NCBI RefSeq assembly: GCF_018986735.1
Contig: NZ_CP065521.1
Span: forward strand, 2,232,001-2,296,000
Reading direction: 5' to 3'
From: Schaalia sp. 19OD2882
GTDB lineage: Bacteria > Actinomycetota > Actinomycetes > Actinomycetales > Actinomycetaceae
DNA length: 64,000 bases
Shown here in pieces: positions 47,491-58,195 of this stretch. The position numbers and the translations under genes were made by a program. Below the pieces are notes generated by a model, which was not told the origin of the DNA, made no database searches, and was given only the letters and a program-made list of their open reading frames with translations. How positions within the stretch are numbered: the first letter of the stretch is position 1; each line of letters begins with the position of its first letter.

Positions 47491-49326
47491 TCAGGCGCGC
47501 GCCGCAGCGATACGCTCGCGGAACTTCGCCAGCTGCTCGGTGATGGCGGCAGGCAGCTTGTCGCCGAACTGGGCGAAGTACTCCTCGGTGTCGTCCATCT
47601 CAGCGGCCCAGGCATCCGGGTCGATCTCGAAGAGCTTGGCCCACAGGGTCTCGTCGATGTCGAGGCCCTCAAGGTTGAAGTCCTCGAACTTCGGGTAGCG
47701 GCCGGTGATTCCGTCCACAGTGTCCACCTCGCCGGCGGCGCGACGCACGATCCAGTCCAGGACGCGCGAGTTGTCGCCGTAACCCGGCCACATGAACTTG
47801 CCGTTCTCGTCCTTGCGGAACCAGTTGACCTGGTAGACCTTCGGGAACTTCTCGCCCAGCTCGGCCTGCATCTCCAGCCAGTGGCCCCAGTAGTCGGCCA
47901 TGTGGTAGCCGCAGAAGGGCAGCATGGCGAAGGGGTCGTGGCGCAGCGAACCTGCCTTGACGTCCGTGGCGGCGGCGGTGACCTCAGAAGCGACCGAAGC
48001 GCCGATGAAGACGCCGTGGGCGGCCTCGTACTGCTCGGCAACCAGCGGCACGTTGGTGGCGCGGCGGCCGCCGAAGAGGATCGCGTCCACCGCGACACCC
48101 TGGGGGGCTTCCCAGTCGGGGCAGATGATCGGGCACTGCGAAGCCGGGACGGTGAAGCGGCTGTTCGGGTGGGCGGCCTTCTCGCCGGACTCGGGGGTCC
48201 AGTCCTTGCCGTGCCAGTCGATGAGGTGAGCCGGGACCTCGCCGTCGATGCCTTCCCACCACACGTCACCGTCGTCGGTCAGGGCGACGTTGGTGAAGAT
48301 GGAGTTGGCCTTCATGGTCTCCATGGCCATCGGGTTGGTCTCGTAGGAGGTGCCCGGTGCCACACCGAAGAAGCCGGCCTCGGGGTTGATGGCGTACAGG
48401 CGGCCGTCGGGGCCAGGACGCATCCAGGCGATGTCGTCGCCCACGGTCTCGACCTTGTAGCCGGGGATGGTCGGCTGCAGCATGGCCAGGTTGGTCTTGC
48501 CACAGGCCGAGGGGAAGGCAGCGGTCACGTGGAACTGCTGGCCCGTGGACTCGCGGGTCAGACGCAGGATGAGCATGTGCTCGGCCATCCAACCGTCGCG
48601 CTTGGCCATGGTCGAGGCGATGCGCAGCGCGAAGCACTTCTTGCCCAGCAGCGCGTTGCCGCCGTAGCCCGAGCCGTAGGACCAGATCTCGTTGGTCTCG
48701 GGGAAGTGGGTGATGTACTTCTCCTCGTTGCAGGGCCACGTGGTGTCGGCCTGGCCGGGCTCCAGCGGGGCGCCCACGGAGTGGACGGCGGGAACCCACG
48801 GCTTGCCTTCGGCAATGAGGTCCATGGCGGCCTTGCCCATACGGGTCATGATGCGCATGTTGCACACGACGTAGGGGGAGTCGGTGATCTCGATGCCCAG
48901 CTGCGAGATCGGGCCACCCAGGGGACCCATGGAGAAGGGGATCACGTACATGGTGCGGCCCTTCATGGAGCCGGTGAACTTCTCCTTGAGGGTCGCCTTC
49001 ATCTCGACCGGATCCGCCCAGTGGTTCGTCGGGCCGGCGTCCTCTTCCTTCTCCGAGCAGATGAAGGTGCGCGACTCGACGCGTGCGACGTCCGAGGGCA
49101 GCGAGCGAGCGAGGAAGGAGTTGGGGCGCTTTTCCTCGTTGAGCTTGGTGAACACGCCCTGCTCGACCATGAGCGAGGTCAGACGGTCCCACTCGGCGTC
49201 GGAGCCGTCGGAGAACTCGATGGCGTCCGGGGTGGTGAGGGCCGCGATCTCGGCAACCCAGGTGAGGACATCTTCGGGAGCGTTCGCCGGAGCGGCCGCA
49301 CGCACATCCTGTTCGGTCACGGACAT
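47491..49326 (-). CDS. pckG: Phosphoenolpyruvate carboxykinase (GTP)
   Basis: Enzyme of 611 residues: oxaloacetate + GTP to PEP + CO2 + GDP, at the junction of the TCA cycle and gluconeogenesis; in anaerobic actinobacteria it can also run in the carboxylating direction. The P-loop and active-site Cys are in [15 protein letters not shown] (about residue 270). The metal site is in [12 protein letters not shown] and the nucleotide region in [32 protein letters not shown] is typical of the GTP class. ATG 49326 has AGGAGG upstream. It is divergent from the phosphate-uptake pair. Confidence 0.97.
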   Translation of the reverse strand: MSVTEQDVRAAAPANAPEDVLTWVAEIAALTTPDAIEFSDGSDAEWDRLTSLMVEQGVFTKLNEEKRPNSFLARSLPSDVARVESRTFICSEKEEDAGPTNHWADPVEMKATLKEKFTGSMKGRTMYVIPFSMGPLGGPISQLGIEITDSPYVVCNMRIMTRMGKAAMDLIAEGKPWVPAVHSVGAPLEPGQADTTWPCNEEKYITHFPETNEIWSYGSGYGGNALLGKKCFALRIASTMAKRDGWMAEHMLILRLTRESTGQQFHVTAAFPSACGKTNLAMLQPTIPGYKVETVGDDIAWMRPGPDGRLYAINPEAGFFGVAPGTSYETNPMAMETMKANSIFTNVALTDDGDVWWEGIDGEVPAHLIDWHGKDWTPESGEKAAHPNSRFTVPASQCPIICPDWEAPQGVAVDAILFGGRRATNVPLVAEQYEAAHGVFIGASVASEVTAAATDVKAGSLRHDPFAMLPFCGYHMADYWGHWLEMQAELGEKFPKVYQVNWFRKDENGKFMWPGYGDNSRVLDWIVRRAAGEVDTVDGITGRYPKFEDFNLEGLDIDETLWAKLFEIDPDAWAAEMDDTEEYFAQFGDKLPAAITEQLAKFRERIAAARA

Positions 49327-49674
49327 TTTGCCTCCTGAGGCATTCGGTGGAACTGGGCGCAACCTGCGCCCGTGGTCTACGCATCAATGATGACCGATCG
49401 TCATGACAATCGCGAGGGTTGTTGGTCCTGACCGCAGATGTGCGCCATGGCACACACCCGCACATCCGCCCTCGCCAATCAGTCCGCCACACCCACGGAA
49501 TTCCCGGCAAAACGCCCCGAGATGGGCGACCTCGGTCCCGCCCGCACCGGCCTTGGCACCCCGCCCACGGCGCCGCCCGACAAGACGGGACCATGGGGAG
49601 TGTGAGGACTTCGCGAATTGCCCTAACCTGTACCTGTTTGCACACTCCTCGACACACTCACCTGGAGGTCCATC
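49327..49674. other. Divergent intergenic region pckG / DUF47
   Basis: No gene was found in 348 bp. An imperfect palindrome with ATGAC and GTCAT arms around CGATC lies at 49389-49403, close to pckG. GGAGG precedes the DUF47 GTG start. Nothing else could be assigned. Confidence 0.5.
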
Positions 49675-50304
49675 GTGCGCATTCGCAAGTCCGGAGAATC
49701 CTCTTTCTTCGACATGTTCACCGATCAGGCCCAGCATCTCGTCACCGGCGTCGGCCTGCTGGCGTCGATCCTCGAAGCAGCACCGGACCAGCGTGGAGAC
49801 CTGCGCAAGCAACTCCACGAGGTCGAGAACCAGGGCGACGAGATCAACCACGCGATCACCCAGCGCATCAACCAGTCCTTCGTCACCCCCTTCGACCGTT
49901 CCGACCTGGGCCTGCTGGCCTCCGAGTTGGACGACTGCATGGATCTCATCGACGAAGCCGGGGACTTCATCGTCCTGTACGACATCGGCCAGATTCCGGA
50001 GGATGTCGCCACCCTTCTCACCGAACAGGTCGACGTCCTGACCCGCTGCGCCGAACAGACGGCGCGCGCAATGCCCGGACTGAAGGACCCCGCCGGCCTG
50101 CGTGACTACTGGGTCGAGATCAACCGCCTCGAGAACGAGGGCGACCGGGCCTTCCGTCACACGCTGACCACTCTGTTCAACTCCGGCATGGACCCGATCA
50201 CGATCATCAAGCTCAAGGACGTCATCGAGGTGCTGGAGCGCTGCGCCGACGCCTTCGAGAACTTGGCGAACACCGTCGAGACCATCGCGGTCAAGGAGTC
50301 CTGA
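49675..50304 (+). CDS. DUF47 PhoU-like phosphate transport accessory protein
   Basis: All-helical cytosolic protein of 209 residues of the DUF47/PhoU-like group. It begins RIRKSGESSFFDMFTDQAQH and contains the metal-binding motif regions EVENQGDEINHAI (about 55) and EINRLENEGDRAFRHTL (about 145), the two E-N-x-G-D repeats of PhoU folds. It almost always accompanies PiT carriers, as here, with the pit gene 5 bp downstream, and is thought to limit phosphate flux. The GTG start has GGAGG about 8 nt upstream. Confidence 0.9.
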   Translation: MRIRKSGESSFFDMFTDQAQHLVTGVGLLASILEAAPDQRGDLRKQLHEVENQGDEINHAITQRINQSFVTPFDRSDLGLLASELDDCMDLIDEAGDFIVLYDIGQIPEDVATLLTEQVDVLTRCAEQTARAMPGLKDPAGLRDYWVEINRLENEGDRAFRHTLTTLFNSGMDPITIIKLKDVIEVLERCADAFENLANTVETIAVKES

Positions 50305-50309
50305 GGACG

Positions 50310-51371
50310 GTGGACCTCAATCTCGTCCTCGTCGTCCTGGTCATCGTCATCGCACTGGGATTCGACTACACGAACGGCTTCCACGACGCGGCGAACGCCA
50401 TCGCGACCTCCGTGTCCACACGCGCACTGACCCCGCGCGTCGCACTGCTGATGGCCGCCGTCATGAACATCATCGGCGCCCTTTTGGGCACCGAGGTCGC
50501 CAAGACCATCGGCAAGGGGATCATCGACATCTCCCACTTCACCGCCTCAGCCGACTTGGCCATGCAACGCGAGGGGTTGGTCATCGTCCTTGCGGCATTG
50601 GTCGGAGCCGTCACGTGGAACCTCATCACATGGTGGTTCGGACTGCCATCCTCGTCCTCGCACGCCCTAATCGGCGGCCTGGTCGGTGCGGGCCTGGCGT
50701 CGGGCACCACCGTCCTGTGGGGAGGCATCGGCGCCCAGGTCATCGTCCCGATGTTCCTGTCCCCGCTGATCGGCTTCGTCGTCAGCTACCTTCTGATGAA
50801 GGTGCTGCTGGCCGCCTTCGCGCGCTTCGCCTACCACAGGACCATGCGACGCTTCCGCATCGCGCAGACGATCTCGGCGGCCGCCATGGCCTTGGGGCAC
50901 GGTCTGCAGGACGCCCAGAAGACCATGGGTGTCATCGTCATGGCGCTGGTCGCAGGCGGCTACGGTGCACACCATGACATCTTCGACCCGGTGACCAACG
51001 AGATGACGGTTCCCCTGTGGGTCAAACTGGCTGCCGCCGGCGCGATCTCCCTGGGCACCTACTCCGGCGGATGGCGCATCATGCGGACCCTCGGCCGCAA
51101 GATGATCGACCTTGACCCGGCGCGCGGCTTCGTTGCCGAAACCGTGTCGGCCTGCGTCCTTTACCTGTCGGCCTTCGCCTTCCACGCGCCCATCTCGACG
51201 ACCCACACGATCACCTCCGCGATCCTCGGTGTGGGGGCGACCCGTCGCCTGTCGGCGGTGCGCTGGGGCGTGGCAGGCAACATCGTCATCGCCTGGTTCC
51301 TCACGCTTCCCGCAGCGGCCGCGGTTGCGGCGATCATCTTCGTCATCATCCACGCCCTCGTCGCCGTCTGA
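50310..51371 (+). CDS. pit: Inorganic phosphate transporter, PiT family
   Basis: Low-affinity, ion-coupled phosphate carrier of 353 residues. The duplicated PiT signature is visible: FDYTNGFHDAANAIATSVST near residue 17 and LSAFAFHAPISTTHTITSAI near residue 290. A third conserved block is LPSSSSHALIGGLVGAGLAS. About ten membrane helices are apparent. The GTG start lies 5 bp after the DUF47 stop, so both are one operon. Uptake would feed the polyphosphate kinase encoded about 3.5 kb away. Confidence 0.94.
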   Translation: MDLNLVLVVLVIVIALGFDYTNGFHDAANAIATSVSTRALTPRVALLMAAVMNIIGALLGTEVAKTIGKGIIDISHFTASADLAMQREGLVIVLAALVGAVTWNLITWWFGLPSSSSHALIGGLVGAGLASGTTVLWGGIGAQVIVPMFLSPLIGFVVSYLLMKVLLAAFARFAYHRTMRRFRIAQTISAAAMALGHGLQDAQKTMGVIVMALVAGGYGAHHDIFDPVTNEMTVPLWVKLAAAGAISLGTYSGGWRIMRTLGRKMIDLDPARGFVAETVSACVLYLSAFAFHAPISTTHTITSAILGVGATRRLSAVRWGVAGNIVIAWFLTLPAAAAVAAIIFVIIHALVAV

Positions 51372-51404
51372 TCGAAGGCGGTCGGACAGACAGTGGAGGA
51401 ATCA

Positions 51405-52016
51405 ATGCGGTGCGGCGCCCTCGTCGGTGACGAGGGCGCCCGCGCAGGCCGGGCTCTCCTGCCCCGTCGGCGCCCCGGGCCCGTCATGGGCGTGGTCGCC
51501 GCCTGCTGTCTGGCCCTGCCCCTGGTGCTGAGCGGCTGCGGCATCACGCCGGCCCTGGCCCTCAAGGTCGGCGACTGTTTCTCGCAGCCGGAGAATGCGG
51601 CTGCCCTGACCCTGGAGGGCAGAAGCTGCGAAGCGGCGCACGACGGCGAAGTCTTCGCGGTCATCGAATTGGACCAGCCGGCCCCTGCCGATCTCGCGCC
51701 TTCCGGGCCGGTCGGCACCGACCCCGCCGACTCCCCCGCCTCCCAGTCGCGGGTGGACGGCGCCCAGAGCGTTCCACTGATTCCCGACGGAGCCGCCCAC
51801 CCCGGAGGCGCAGTGCTGGACACCCTGGCCACCCGCCTGTGCGACGCCGCATTCGAGCCCTACGTGGGCACGGCGCCGGAGGACTCGACGATGGACGTCG
51901 CCTGGTTCAAGCCGAGCAAGAACTCCTGGCTCCGCGGGGACAGGAGCATCACGTGCTTCGTGCATTCCGCGGACGGGTCACAACTGGTGGGATCGGTTCG
52001 CGGCTCCGCCCAGTGA
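51405..52016 (+). CDS. Septum-formation-domain lipoprotein
   Basis: Lipoprotein of 203 residues. The lipobox is LALPLVLSGC, with Cys at about residue 43 after a long basic leader. The domain begins LKVGDCFSQP, continues GRSCEAAHDGEVFAVIELDQ and later TRLCDAAFEPYVG and SITCFVHSADGSQLVGSVRG. The Cys pairs and the H-D-x-E-V-F core match the Septum_form family of actinobacteria, which is named for a septation gene product but has no proven activity. ATG 51405 has GGAGG 5 nt upstream. A GTG at 51393 in the same frame is a less likely start. Confidence 0.7.
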   Translation: MRCGALVGDEGARAGRALLPRRRPGPVMGVVAACCLALPLVLSGCGITPALALKVGDCFSQPENAAALTLEGRSCEAAHDGEVFAVIELDQPAPADLAPSGPVGTDPADSPASQSRVDGAQSVPLIPDGAAHPGGAVLDTLATRLCDAAFEPYVGTAPEDSTMDVAWFKPSKNSWLRGDRSITCFVHSADGSQLVGSVRGSAQ

Positions 52017-52054
52017 CGAGATCATGGCGCTGTGCGGTCCCGAAGTCGGGCGCA

Positions 52055-52070
52055 GGGGCCTCCGGGCCCC
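52055..52070. terminator. Short hairpin between convergent genes
   Basis: GGGGCC (52055-52060) pairs with GGCCCC (52065-52070) around TCCG, midway between the convergent lipoprotein and MutT1 genes. It is a weak candidate for a two-way terminator. Confidence 0.4.
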
Positions 52071-52102
52071 GTCGCCACCGCCGGCCCATTTCCGCGTGAG
52101 CC

Positions 52103-53179
52103 TCAAGACTGGCCCAGCACGTCCTTGGTTCTCGTCCCGTGACGTTCCACCCACCCGACCTCGACCTCGTCCCTTCCATTGCCGTGGACCACGTGCACCA
52201 GCAGCATCTCCGCAGTGCACAGCCACGGGGAGGCGTCCGGGTAGGCCAAACGCAGGGGCGAGGGCGTGCGAGCGAGCAGCGGCGCCATCAGCGACGGAAT
52301 CCCGGGGCGGTGGACGCACAGGGCGATCGGCTCCGCCCCGGCGAGCAGCAGCGAGTGGACCAGGGCCACCGCGGGCGCGGTGTCGGCGACCATCGCGTCC
52401 TCTGTGAGTTCCGGGGCCACGTCCACGCGCGCACCGGAGAGCTGTTGCCACGGGCCGAGGGTGCGCGTGCAGCGAAGCCACGGCGAGCAGACGGCCCGTT
52501 CGATCCCGAATGCGGACAGGAGGTCGACCAGGTCGAGCGCCTGCCTGGAGCCCAGGCGCGTGAGCGGGCGGGTGTCTTCGTCACCCGTCCACGCCGCGCG
52601 GGAGACGGCCTTCGCGTGGCGGACCACGGCCAGCGTGGAGGTGACCAGGCGCCCCTGTGCGGCGCGGGTGGTCAGTTCCGAAAGCAACCTGCGGTCACCG
52701 CGGCGGGTGAGCAGGGAGTCCGCTCGGCGGGTGCCCACCCAGCGGGTCTGGTCGATCTCGCGTGCGGAGGCCGTGGTCACGGGGCGGCGGGTACGCAAGG
52801 CGATGGCGCCCGGGCCGTCCTCGCCCTCCAGGCAGGCCGGTAGGACCGTCCCCACCCAGTAGTGGACTTCCTTGGTCTGGCCCGATCCCAACCGATAGCG
52901 CTGTGTGGTCAGCGGCGACCCGAGGCGCACGGCCACGCCGGTCTCTTCTTCGACCTCGCGCACGGCGGCCTGGACCAGGGGCTCGTTGGCTTCGGCCTTG
53001 CCCTTGGGCCACGACCAGTCGTGGTACTGGGGTCGGTGGACCAGCAGGACCTCGATGTCGGCGGGGTCGATCCGCTCACCCACCGATGCCTGTCGCGTCT
53101 GGTCGCGAAATCGCCAGACGAGGGCGCCCGCAGCGCGGACGAGGCGCGAGGGGATCGGAGCGGGACGGGTTCGAGGCAC
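52103..53179 (-). CDS. mutT1: MutT1-like Nudix hydrolase fused to histidine phosphatase
   Basis: Protein of 358 residues with two domains. The N-terminal Nudix domain (about 12-150) has the full box from GKAEANEPLVQAAVREVEEE to TGV. The C-terminal histidine phosphatase (about 180-350) has the nucleophile motif VVRHAKAVSR (RHG-type, with Ala) and a second catalytic His in ALCVHRPGI. The same fusion in mycobacteria cleaves 8-oxo-dGTP and diadenosine polyphosphates and so guards against mutation. It lies next to ppk with a repeat locus between. Confidence 0.9.
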   Translation of the reverse strand: MPRTRPAPIPSRLVRAAGALVWRFRDQTRQASVGERIDPADIEVLLVHRPQYHDWSWPKGKAEANEPLVQAAVREVEEETGVAVRLGSPLTTQRYRLGSGQTKEVHYWVGTVLPACLEGEDGPGAIALRTRRPVTTASAREIDQTRWVGTRRADSLLTRRGDRRLLSELTTRAAQGRLVTSTLAVVRHAKAVSRAAWTGDEDTRPLTRLGSRQALDLVDLLSAFGIERAVCSPWLRCTRTLGPWQQLSGARVDVAPELTEDAMVADTAPAVALVHSLLLAGAEPIALCVHRPGIPSLMAPLLARTPSPLRLAYPDASPWLCTAEMLLVHVVHGNGRDEVEVGWVERHGTRTKDVLGQS

Positions 53180-53268
53180 GTCCCAAGGTTACCGGGAGCA
53201 TCAGACCCCGCGCACCGCCCTCGTCGCCACCGGGCTTCGTCGCCGCCCTGGCCTGGGCCCCTTCCTAC

Positions 53269-53330
53269 AGACTCGTCCAAAACGCACTGAAGGACGAATC
53301 TCGCGGAACGACCGACGAATTTCGCGGGAA
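53269..53330. repeat. Dispersed 21-bp-period repeat, locus 4
   Basis: An imperfect inverted pair (AGACTCGTCC and AGGACGAATC, with AAAACGCACTGA between them) is followed by GACGAATTTCGCGG about 21 bp later. The layout is the same as locus 1 and it lies just downstream of the ppk stop (minus strand). Confidence 0.75.
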
Positions 53331-53358
53331 AGGGAGGGGCGGGGAGGGCGGCTGGAGG

Positions 53359-55779
53359 TCAGCGGCCGATGACCCGGGAGGAGGCCTCCGCCATGAGGTC
53401 GGTCTGGATGTCATCCAAAGGCGTCCCGTCCTTGGCCACCGAGTTGCGGCGCCACTGGCCGTTCTTGCGCAGCGCCCACGAGGCCGTCCTCGACGAAACC
53501 CCACGACGCACCAGATCGGCCAGGAACGCCACCTGCTGCGGATCGGCGATACGCACCAAGGCCTCGACCCGACGGTCCAAATTGCGGTGCATGAGGTCAG
53601 CCGACCCGATCCACACCTCCTCCTCGCCGACAGGGCCGAAAGCGTAGATCCGCGAATGCTCCAAGTAGCGCCCCAGGATCGACCGCACCCGCACATTCTC
53701 CGACAGGCCGGGCACTCCCCCACGGATCGCGCAGATCCCGCGCACCAAGACGTCGACCTTCACCCCGGCCTGGGAGGCCCGGTAGATCGCATCGATCACC
53801 CTCTCGTCCACGACGGAGTTGACCTTGATCCCGACCCACGCCTCCAGACCCGCCTTCTTGCGCGCAATCTGGCCCTCGATCCTCTCGATCAAGCCGTCAC
53901 GGATCGACAGGGGAGCCACCAGCAGACGGTGGAAGGTCGACCGCGGCGCATACCCCGAAAGCTGGTTGAACAATCGGGTGAGGTCCTGGGCCACATCACG
54001 GTCGCAGGTGAGCAACCCCAAGTCCTCGTAGCCGCGCGCCGTCTTCGGGTGGTAGTTTCCCGTACCCACGTGGCAGTAGCGGCGCAGGCCATCGGCCTCC
54101 TGGCGCACCACCAAGGACAACTTGCAATGCGTCTTCAGACCCACCATGCCGTAGACCACGTGCACGCCGGCCCTTTCCAACTTCCGAGCCCACTCAATGT
54201 TGGCCTCCTCGTCGAAACGCGCCTTGATCTCGACGATCGCCACCACCTGTTTGCCGGAGCGTGCCGCCTCGATCAGCGCCGACACGATCGGCGAGTCGCC
54301 GGAGGTGCGGTACAGGGTCTGCTTCATCGCCAGCACATTCGGGTCGCGAGCCGCCTGGGAGATGAACGCCTGGACCGAGGTCGCAAAGGAGTCGTAGGGG
54401 TGGTGCAGCAGCACGTCGTGCTGGCGGATCTGGGCGAAGATGTCCCCCGCCCTGGCCGATTCGAACTCGGCCAGACCCGCCGCAGTCACCGGAACGTACG
54501 CCGGGTACTTCAGGTGCGCGATGTCCAGGTCGTGCAGGACGTTGTTGAGCGTGAGATCCAGCGGCGCAGGAAGGACGAACACGTCGTCCCGGGTGATCTC
54601 CAGCTTCTCCAGCAGGAAGTCCAGGACGAAGGAGGAAACCGTGTCCTCGACCTCCATGCGCACCACCGGACCGAACTTGCGACGCAGCAGCTCTTCCTCC
54701 ATGGCGGTCAGGAGGTTCTCGGCGTCGTCCTCTTCGACCTCCAGGTCCTCGTTGCGGGTGACGCGGAAGGCGTGCGCCTGGACGATTTCGACACCCGGGA
54801 AGAGGTGCTCCAGGTGCGCGCGGACCACCTCCTCCAAGGTGACGAAGGTGGCGCCACCCTTGCGAGCCACGTAGTCCTCCGCATTTCCGCCGGTGGCGAC
54901 CACGTCCACGTTGATGAGGCGGGGCAGCGACTGCGGCACCTTGACGCGCGCGAAGTGGAGCTTGCCGGACAGCGGATTGCGCACCACCACCGCCAGGTTC
55001 AACGAGAGCCCGGAGATGTAGGGGAAGGGGTGCGAGGGGTCGACCGCCAAAGGGGTCAGCACCGGGAAGATCTGCCTGCGGAAGTACCGGGTGAGAACGC
55101 TGTGCTGGTCCTCGGACAGTTCCGACCAGGCGCGCAGGTGGATGCCTTCGGCTGCCAAGGCGGGCAGAACGAAGGACTGGAAGGCTTGAGCCTGACGCGC
55201 GGTGAGTTCACGTGTGCGCGCCTGGATGCCGTCCAGGACCTGGCGCGGCTCCAACCCGGAAGCTCCGGGCTTGGCGATTCCGGCGGCGATGCGCCGCTTG
55301 AGCCCGGCCACGCGCACCATGAAGAACTCGTCGAGGTTCGAACTGAAGATCGCCGAGAACCACGCGCGCTCCAACAGCGGCAGGGTCTCGTCCTCGGACT
55401 GTTCCAACACCCTCTGGTTGAAAGCCATCCACGAGATCTCGCGATCCGCGAAGCGCCCGGCCGGCAGCGGCTCGTCCTCGCCCAGAGGCACCGAGGTGTC
55501 GACCTGCAGATTCAGGGCCGGCAGGATGCGTTCGCGAGGGGCGGCGTCATCCTCGTACTCGGCGTCCTCATGTTCGACGCCCACCAGCTTCTCGTCGTCG
55601 GCGCGCACGAAGAGTTCGTCGGCGCGGGCGGGTTGGACGGAGGCGGTGACGCGCTCGCCCTCGGCCGAGCCCTCGGACCCGACCGTTTCACCGGCGTTCA
55701 GGGCAAAGGCGTTCTCCTCCGGCTCCGCGCCGGGTCCGGGCCAGGATTCGTCGGGGGCGTGGAAGACGGGCTCGGACAT
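53359..55779 (-). CDS. ppk: Polyphosphate kinase 1
   Basis: Membrane-associated PPK1 of about 806 residues that makes polyphosphate from ATP. The N-terminal catalytic head has [20 protein letters not shown] and [17 protein letters not shown]. The core contains [20 protein letters not shown] and [20 protein letters not shown]. The autophosphorylated His lies in [13 protein letters not shown], and the second in [10 protein letters not shown]. About 95 N-terminal residues are acidic and Ala-rich, longer than usual for PPK1 (about 690-720). ATG 55779 was chosen with AAAGGGAG upstream. A MutT1 gene next door is common in actinobacteria. Confidence 0.95.
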   Translation of the reverse strand: MSEPVFHAPDESWPGPGAEPEENAFALNAGETVGSEGSAEGERVTASVQPARADELFVRADDEKLVGVEHEDAEYEDDAAPRERILPALNLQVDTSVPLGEDEPLPAGRFADREISWMAFNQRVLEQSEDETLPLLERAWFSAIFSSNLDEFFMVRVAGLKRRIAAGIAKPGASGLEPRQVLDGIQARTRELTARQAQAFQSFVLPALAAEGIHLRAWSELSEDQHSVLTRYFRRQIFPVLTPLAVDPSHPFPYISGLSLNLAVVVRNPLSGKLHFARVKVPQSLPRLINVDVVATGGNAEDYVARKGGATFVTLEEVVRAHLEHLFPGVEIVQAHAFRVTRNEDLEVEEDDAENLLTAMEEELLRRKFGPVVRMEVEDTVSSFVLDFLLEKLEITRDDVFVLPAPLDLTLNNVLHDLDIAHLKYPAYVPVTAAGLAEFESARAGDIFAQIRQHDVLLHHPYDSFATSVQAFISQAARDPNVLAMKQTLYRTSGDSPIVSALIEAARSGKQVVAIVEIKARFDEEANIEWARKLERAGVHVVYGMVGLKTHCKLSLVVRQEADGLRRYCHVGTGNYHPKTARGYEDLGLLTCDRDVAQDLTRLFNQLSGYAPRSTFHRLLVAPLSIRDGLIERIEGQIARKKAGLEAWVGIKVNSVVDERVIDAIYRASQAGVKVDVLVRGICAIRGGVPGLSENVRVRSILGRYLEHSRIYAFGPVGEEEVWIGSADLMHRNLDRRVEALVRIADPQQVAFLADLVRRGVSSRTASWALRKNGQWRRNSVAKDGTPLDDIQTDLMAEASSRVIGR

Positions 55780-55882
55780 GGGCTCCCTTTCTGGTCGTGC
55801 CCTGCGGGTTGCGTGGGGCGGGCGCTCCACTGGGGACGAGGGCGGGGCCGGCGGCGTCACACGCTTGGGCCCGGCCCGCGTT

Positions 55883-56518
55883 TCAGTCGAGTGTGCCCGA
55901 TGCGGCCAGCACAGCCGCCCGGTCCAGCTCTTCGGCGGTGCGCAGCAGAGCCTTGGCCCTGGTGGTCACCGGGTGCGCCAATGGGTCGGCGGGGTCAAGG
56001 ATCCACGCCGCCCCATGGGTTTCACCTGCGGCCAGCACGCGCATGATCCGCGCGGCAGAGGCGATGACGCGCTCCAGGTCGTCCTCGGTGCGCTCACCTC
56101 GCAGCAGGGCGTCGACCTCGCCGATGACGAGGGCCGGAGGATCGCAGGTGAGCGGCCCCTCCTGCCCGGAGCCTTGCAGGGCGGCCACGCCTTCGGCGAA
56201 TCGCCGGTCGACGAGGGCGGTGTCCCGGCGGTGCCATTCGGACAGCAGCCACAGGCGCCACAGGGCGCCGGGGAGTGTGAACTCGGGGCTGCGCGACCAC
56301 ATGTACGAGACGACGTCCACGCCCTCGTCGGTGATGGTGGCACGCAGGCGGGTGACGGCTTCGGGACCGAATTCCTCGTCGCCCACGCCGAGCAGTGCCC
56401 ACGCGGAGGTGTGCGCCAGGGCAGCGCCTTCTGCCGGGTCGACATCGCCCACGATGGCGTCGGCCGCATCGGGCGAAAGCATCGCCGGCCTGCGGGGGTG
56501 GCTCCTGTGGTCGGCCAT
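55883..56518 (-). CDS. Conserved hypothetical protein upstream of ppk
   Basis: No function is recognised. It is a soluble, mostly helical protein of 211 residues. Conspicuous stretches are [40 protein letters not shown] followed by LLSEWHRRD, and [20 protein letters not shown]. The pattern suggests an actinobacterial family. No catalytic motif, signal peptide or membrane helix is visible. It precedes ppk on the same strand with a 100-bp gap, so the two may be co-expressed, and it is divergent from tRNA-Lys. Confidence 0.6.
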   Translation of the reverse strand: MADHRSHPRRPAMLSPDAADAIVGDVDPAEGAALAHTSAWALLGVGDEEFGPEAVTRLRATITDEGVDVVSYMWSRSPEFTLPGALWRLWLLSEWHRRDTALVDRRFAEGVAALQGSGQEGPLTCDPPALVIGEVDALLRGERTEDDLERVIASAARIMRVLAAGETHGAAWILDPADPLAHPVTTRAKALLRTAEELDRAAVLAASGTLD

Positions 56519-56596
56519 GGTGTCTGCCTTCCGCCAAGTCTCCTACAATGGTCCATGGCCCTTCGGGGCCGGTGCAGGAAACCCTGCACATGAGAA

Positions 56597-56668
56597 GGGC
56601 CTATAGCTCAATGGTAGAGCAGCGGACTTTTAATCCGTGGGTTCTGGGTTCGAGTCCCAGTGGGCCTA
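56597..56668 (+). tRNA. tRNA-Lys (anticodon UUU)
   Basis: A 72-nt cloverleaf. The acceptor GGGCCTA pairs with TGGGCCT (56661-56667, with G-U pairs) and A is the discriminator. The D arm is GCTCAATGGTAGAGC, the anticodon arm GCGGA-CTTTTAA-TCCGT gives UUU, and the T arm contains TGGGTTCGAGTCCCA. The 3' CCA is not fully encoded (CCG follows). Confidence 0.95.
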
Positions 56669-56873
56669 CCGTCGGCCCGCGCTCACCCATGGCGCAACCC
56701 ACCGCGCGTTGGATTTCACTGTGTTTGAGTGTGCGCCCGGCCCTCGACCCGGCGTAGCCTCGTCACAGACCATCCGCGCGCCCGGGCCCCGCCCTCGCCC
56801 CTTGGACGAGCCATTCCTGGAAGCGACGCGGTTCGCGATCCCCGCCCCAGACGCGGGCACGCCCGAGGACTTG

Positions 56874-58139
56874 ATGACTCACTCACCTGAACACGATGCG
56901 CCCGCCGACTCCCAGGTCGGTTCCCGGACCGCCCGCGGCGTCACAGCAACCTTCTTGGCCGCCCTGGCGCTGCAAAACGCCATCGGACCCTTCGCCACCG
57001 ACATGTACACCCCTGCATTTCCGCAGGTCACACAGGATCTGGCGACCACGTCGGCGCTCATTGGGCTGACCATCACCACCTTCTTCATCGGCTTCGGCTC
57101 CGGGCAGGTCATTGGCGGCGGAGTGTCCGACCAGGTCGGCAGGCGCTGGCCGATCCTGGCCGGCGGCACGGTGGCCGTACTCGGCTCGCTGGTGTGTGCG
57201 ATCGCGCCGAACATCTGGGTGCTGCTCGCCGGCCGGTTCCTCCAGGGCTTCGGCGGCGGTGCGGCTGCAGCCGTCGGCAGGGCGATCCTCACCGACGTGG
57301 CGCGCGGCAACACGCTTGCGCGGACGATGTCACTGCTGCAGGCGATCGGTGGCTTGGCGCCCATGCTCGCGCCGGTCCTCGGCGCCCTCATCATCGAACA
57401 CTTCCCGTGGAGGGTGGTCTTTTGGACCCTGGCGGGCGGAAGTGCCCTCATGGTGGTTTCGGCGTGGATGTGGACCTGGGAGTCCCTGCCTGCCGAGCAG
57501 CGTGGTCAGCGCGGCGGCTTGGTCGAGTTCGTCTCCGGTCTGGGGCACGTGCTGCGCGAACGCACCTTCGTGTCCTTGATGTTCACCAGCGCTTTCAGCT
57601 TCTTCTGCCTGTTCGCATACATCTCGAACTCGAGCTACGTGTTTCAGGAGACGCTGGGACTGAGCGCCCGAGCCTACTCGTTCATCTTCGCAGGAAATGC
57701 TCTGCTCTCGACGCTGGGAGCGCTGGTGAACATCCGCCTGGTGGGGCGTTTCCAGCCGCGCACGCTCATCCTGGCGGGTTTGACGGTGTCCATGGCTGCG
57801 GTGGTTCTGCTTGTGGTGTCCGTGTTCGCGCTGGGTACACCTTTGATCGCCGTGGCGGTCGGTTTTGCGTTGCTCATGGCCGCACAGTCCTTCGTCTTCG
57901 GCAATGCTGCGGCGCTTGCCCTGGGCTCGGTGCGCGAGTGGGCCGGGACGGCGTCCGCGATCCAGGGGCTGGTGCAGGCCCTGGCAGCTGCTGTCTCGTC
58001 ACCGTTGGCAACAGCGGGTGGAGCGGATCCTGCGCCGATGACGTGGGTGATGGTGGCGGGGATCTGCTTGGCCTGCGTGGCCTTCGCCTTCCTGCCACGC
58101 CAGAGCAGTCCGAGCGGGTCGCGCCTCCCCACCGACTGA
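56874..58139 (+). CDS. MFS transporter, Bcr/CflA drug-resistance family
   Basis: Twelve-helix proton antiporter of 421 residues in the cytoplasmic membrane. Helix 1 with ATDMYTPAFPQVTQDL is the Bcr/CflA signature. The loop 2-3 motif GGGVSDQVGRRWPILAGGTV is motif A of the major facilitator family. The DHA1 motif C lies in GLAPMLAPVLGALI. Family members export bicyclomycin, chloramphenicol or sulfonamides; the present substrate is unknown. ATG 56874 has GAGGA just upstream; the frame stays open back into the tRNA-Lys gene, which excludes earlier starts. A dispersed repeat follows the stop. Confidence 0.9.
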   Translation: MTHSPEHDAPADSQVGSRTARGVTATFLAALALQNAIGPFATDMYTPAFPQVTQDLATTSALIGLTITTFFIGFGSGQVIGGGVSDQVGRRWPILAGGTVAVLGSLVCAIAPNIWVLLAGRFLQGFGGGAAAAVGRAILTDVARGNTLARTMSLLQAIGGLAPMLAPVLGALIIEHFPWRVVFWTLAGGSALMVVSAWMWTWESLPAEQRGQRGGLVEFVSGLGHVLRERTFVSLMFTSAFSFFCLFAYISNSSYVFQETLGLSARAYSFIFAGNALLSTLGALVNIRLVGRFQPRTLILAGLTVSMAAVVLLVVSVFALGTPLIAVAVGFALLMAAQSFVFGNAAALALGSVREWAGTASAIQGLVQALAAAVSSPLATAGGADPAPMTWVMVAGICLACVAFAFLPRQSSPSGSRLPTD

Positions 58140-58152
58140 ACCCCGCCCTCCC

Positions 58153-58195
58153 CGCGAGATTCGTCCGTCCCTTCGTGAGATTCGTCCGTCCTTCC
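58153..58195. repeat. Dispersed 21-bp-period repeat, locus 5
   Basis: Two units, GAGATTCGTCCGTCC, are spaced exactly 21 bp apart. They are in the orientation opposite to the direct repeats of locus 1 and start about 15 bp after the MFS stop codon. Confidence 0.8.

Noticed and set aside
52762-56046. A 1094-codon plus-strand open frame across mutT1 and ppk
   Set aside because: It spans two unrelated genes and the gap between them on the other strand. Both those genes have complete catalytic motifs.
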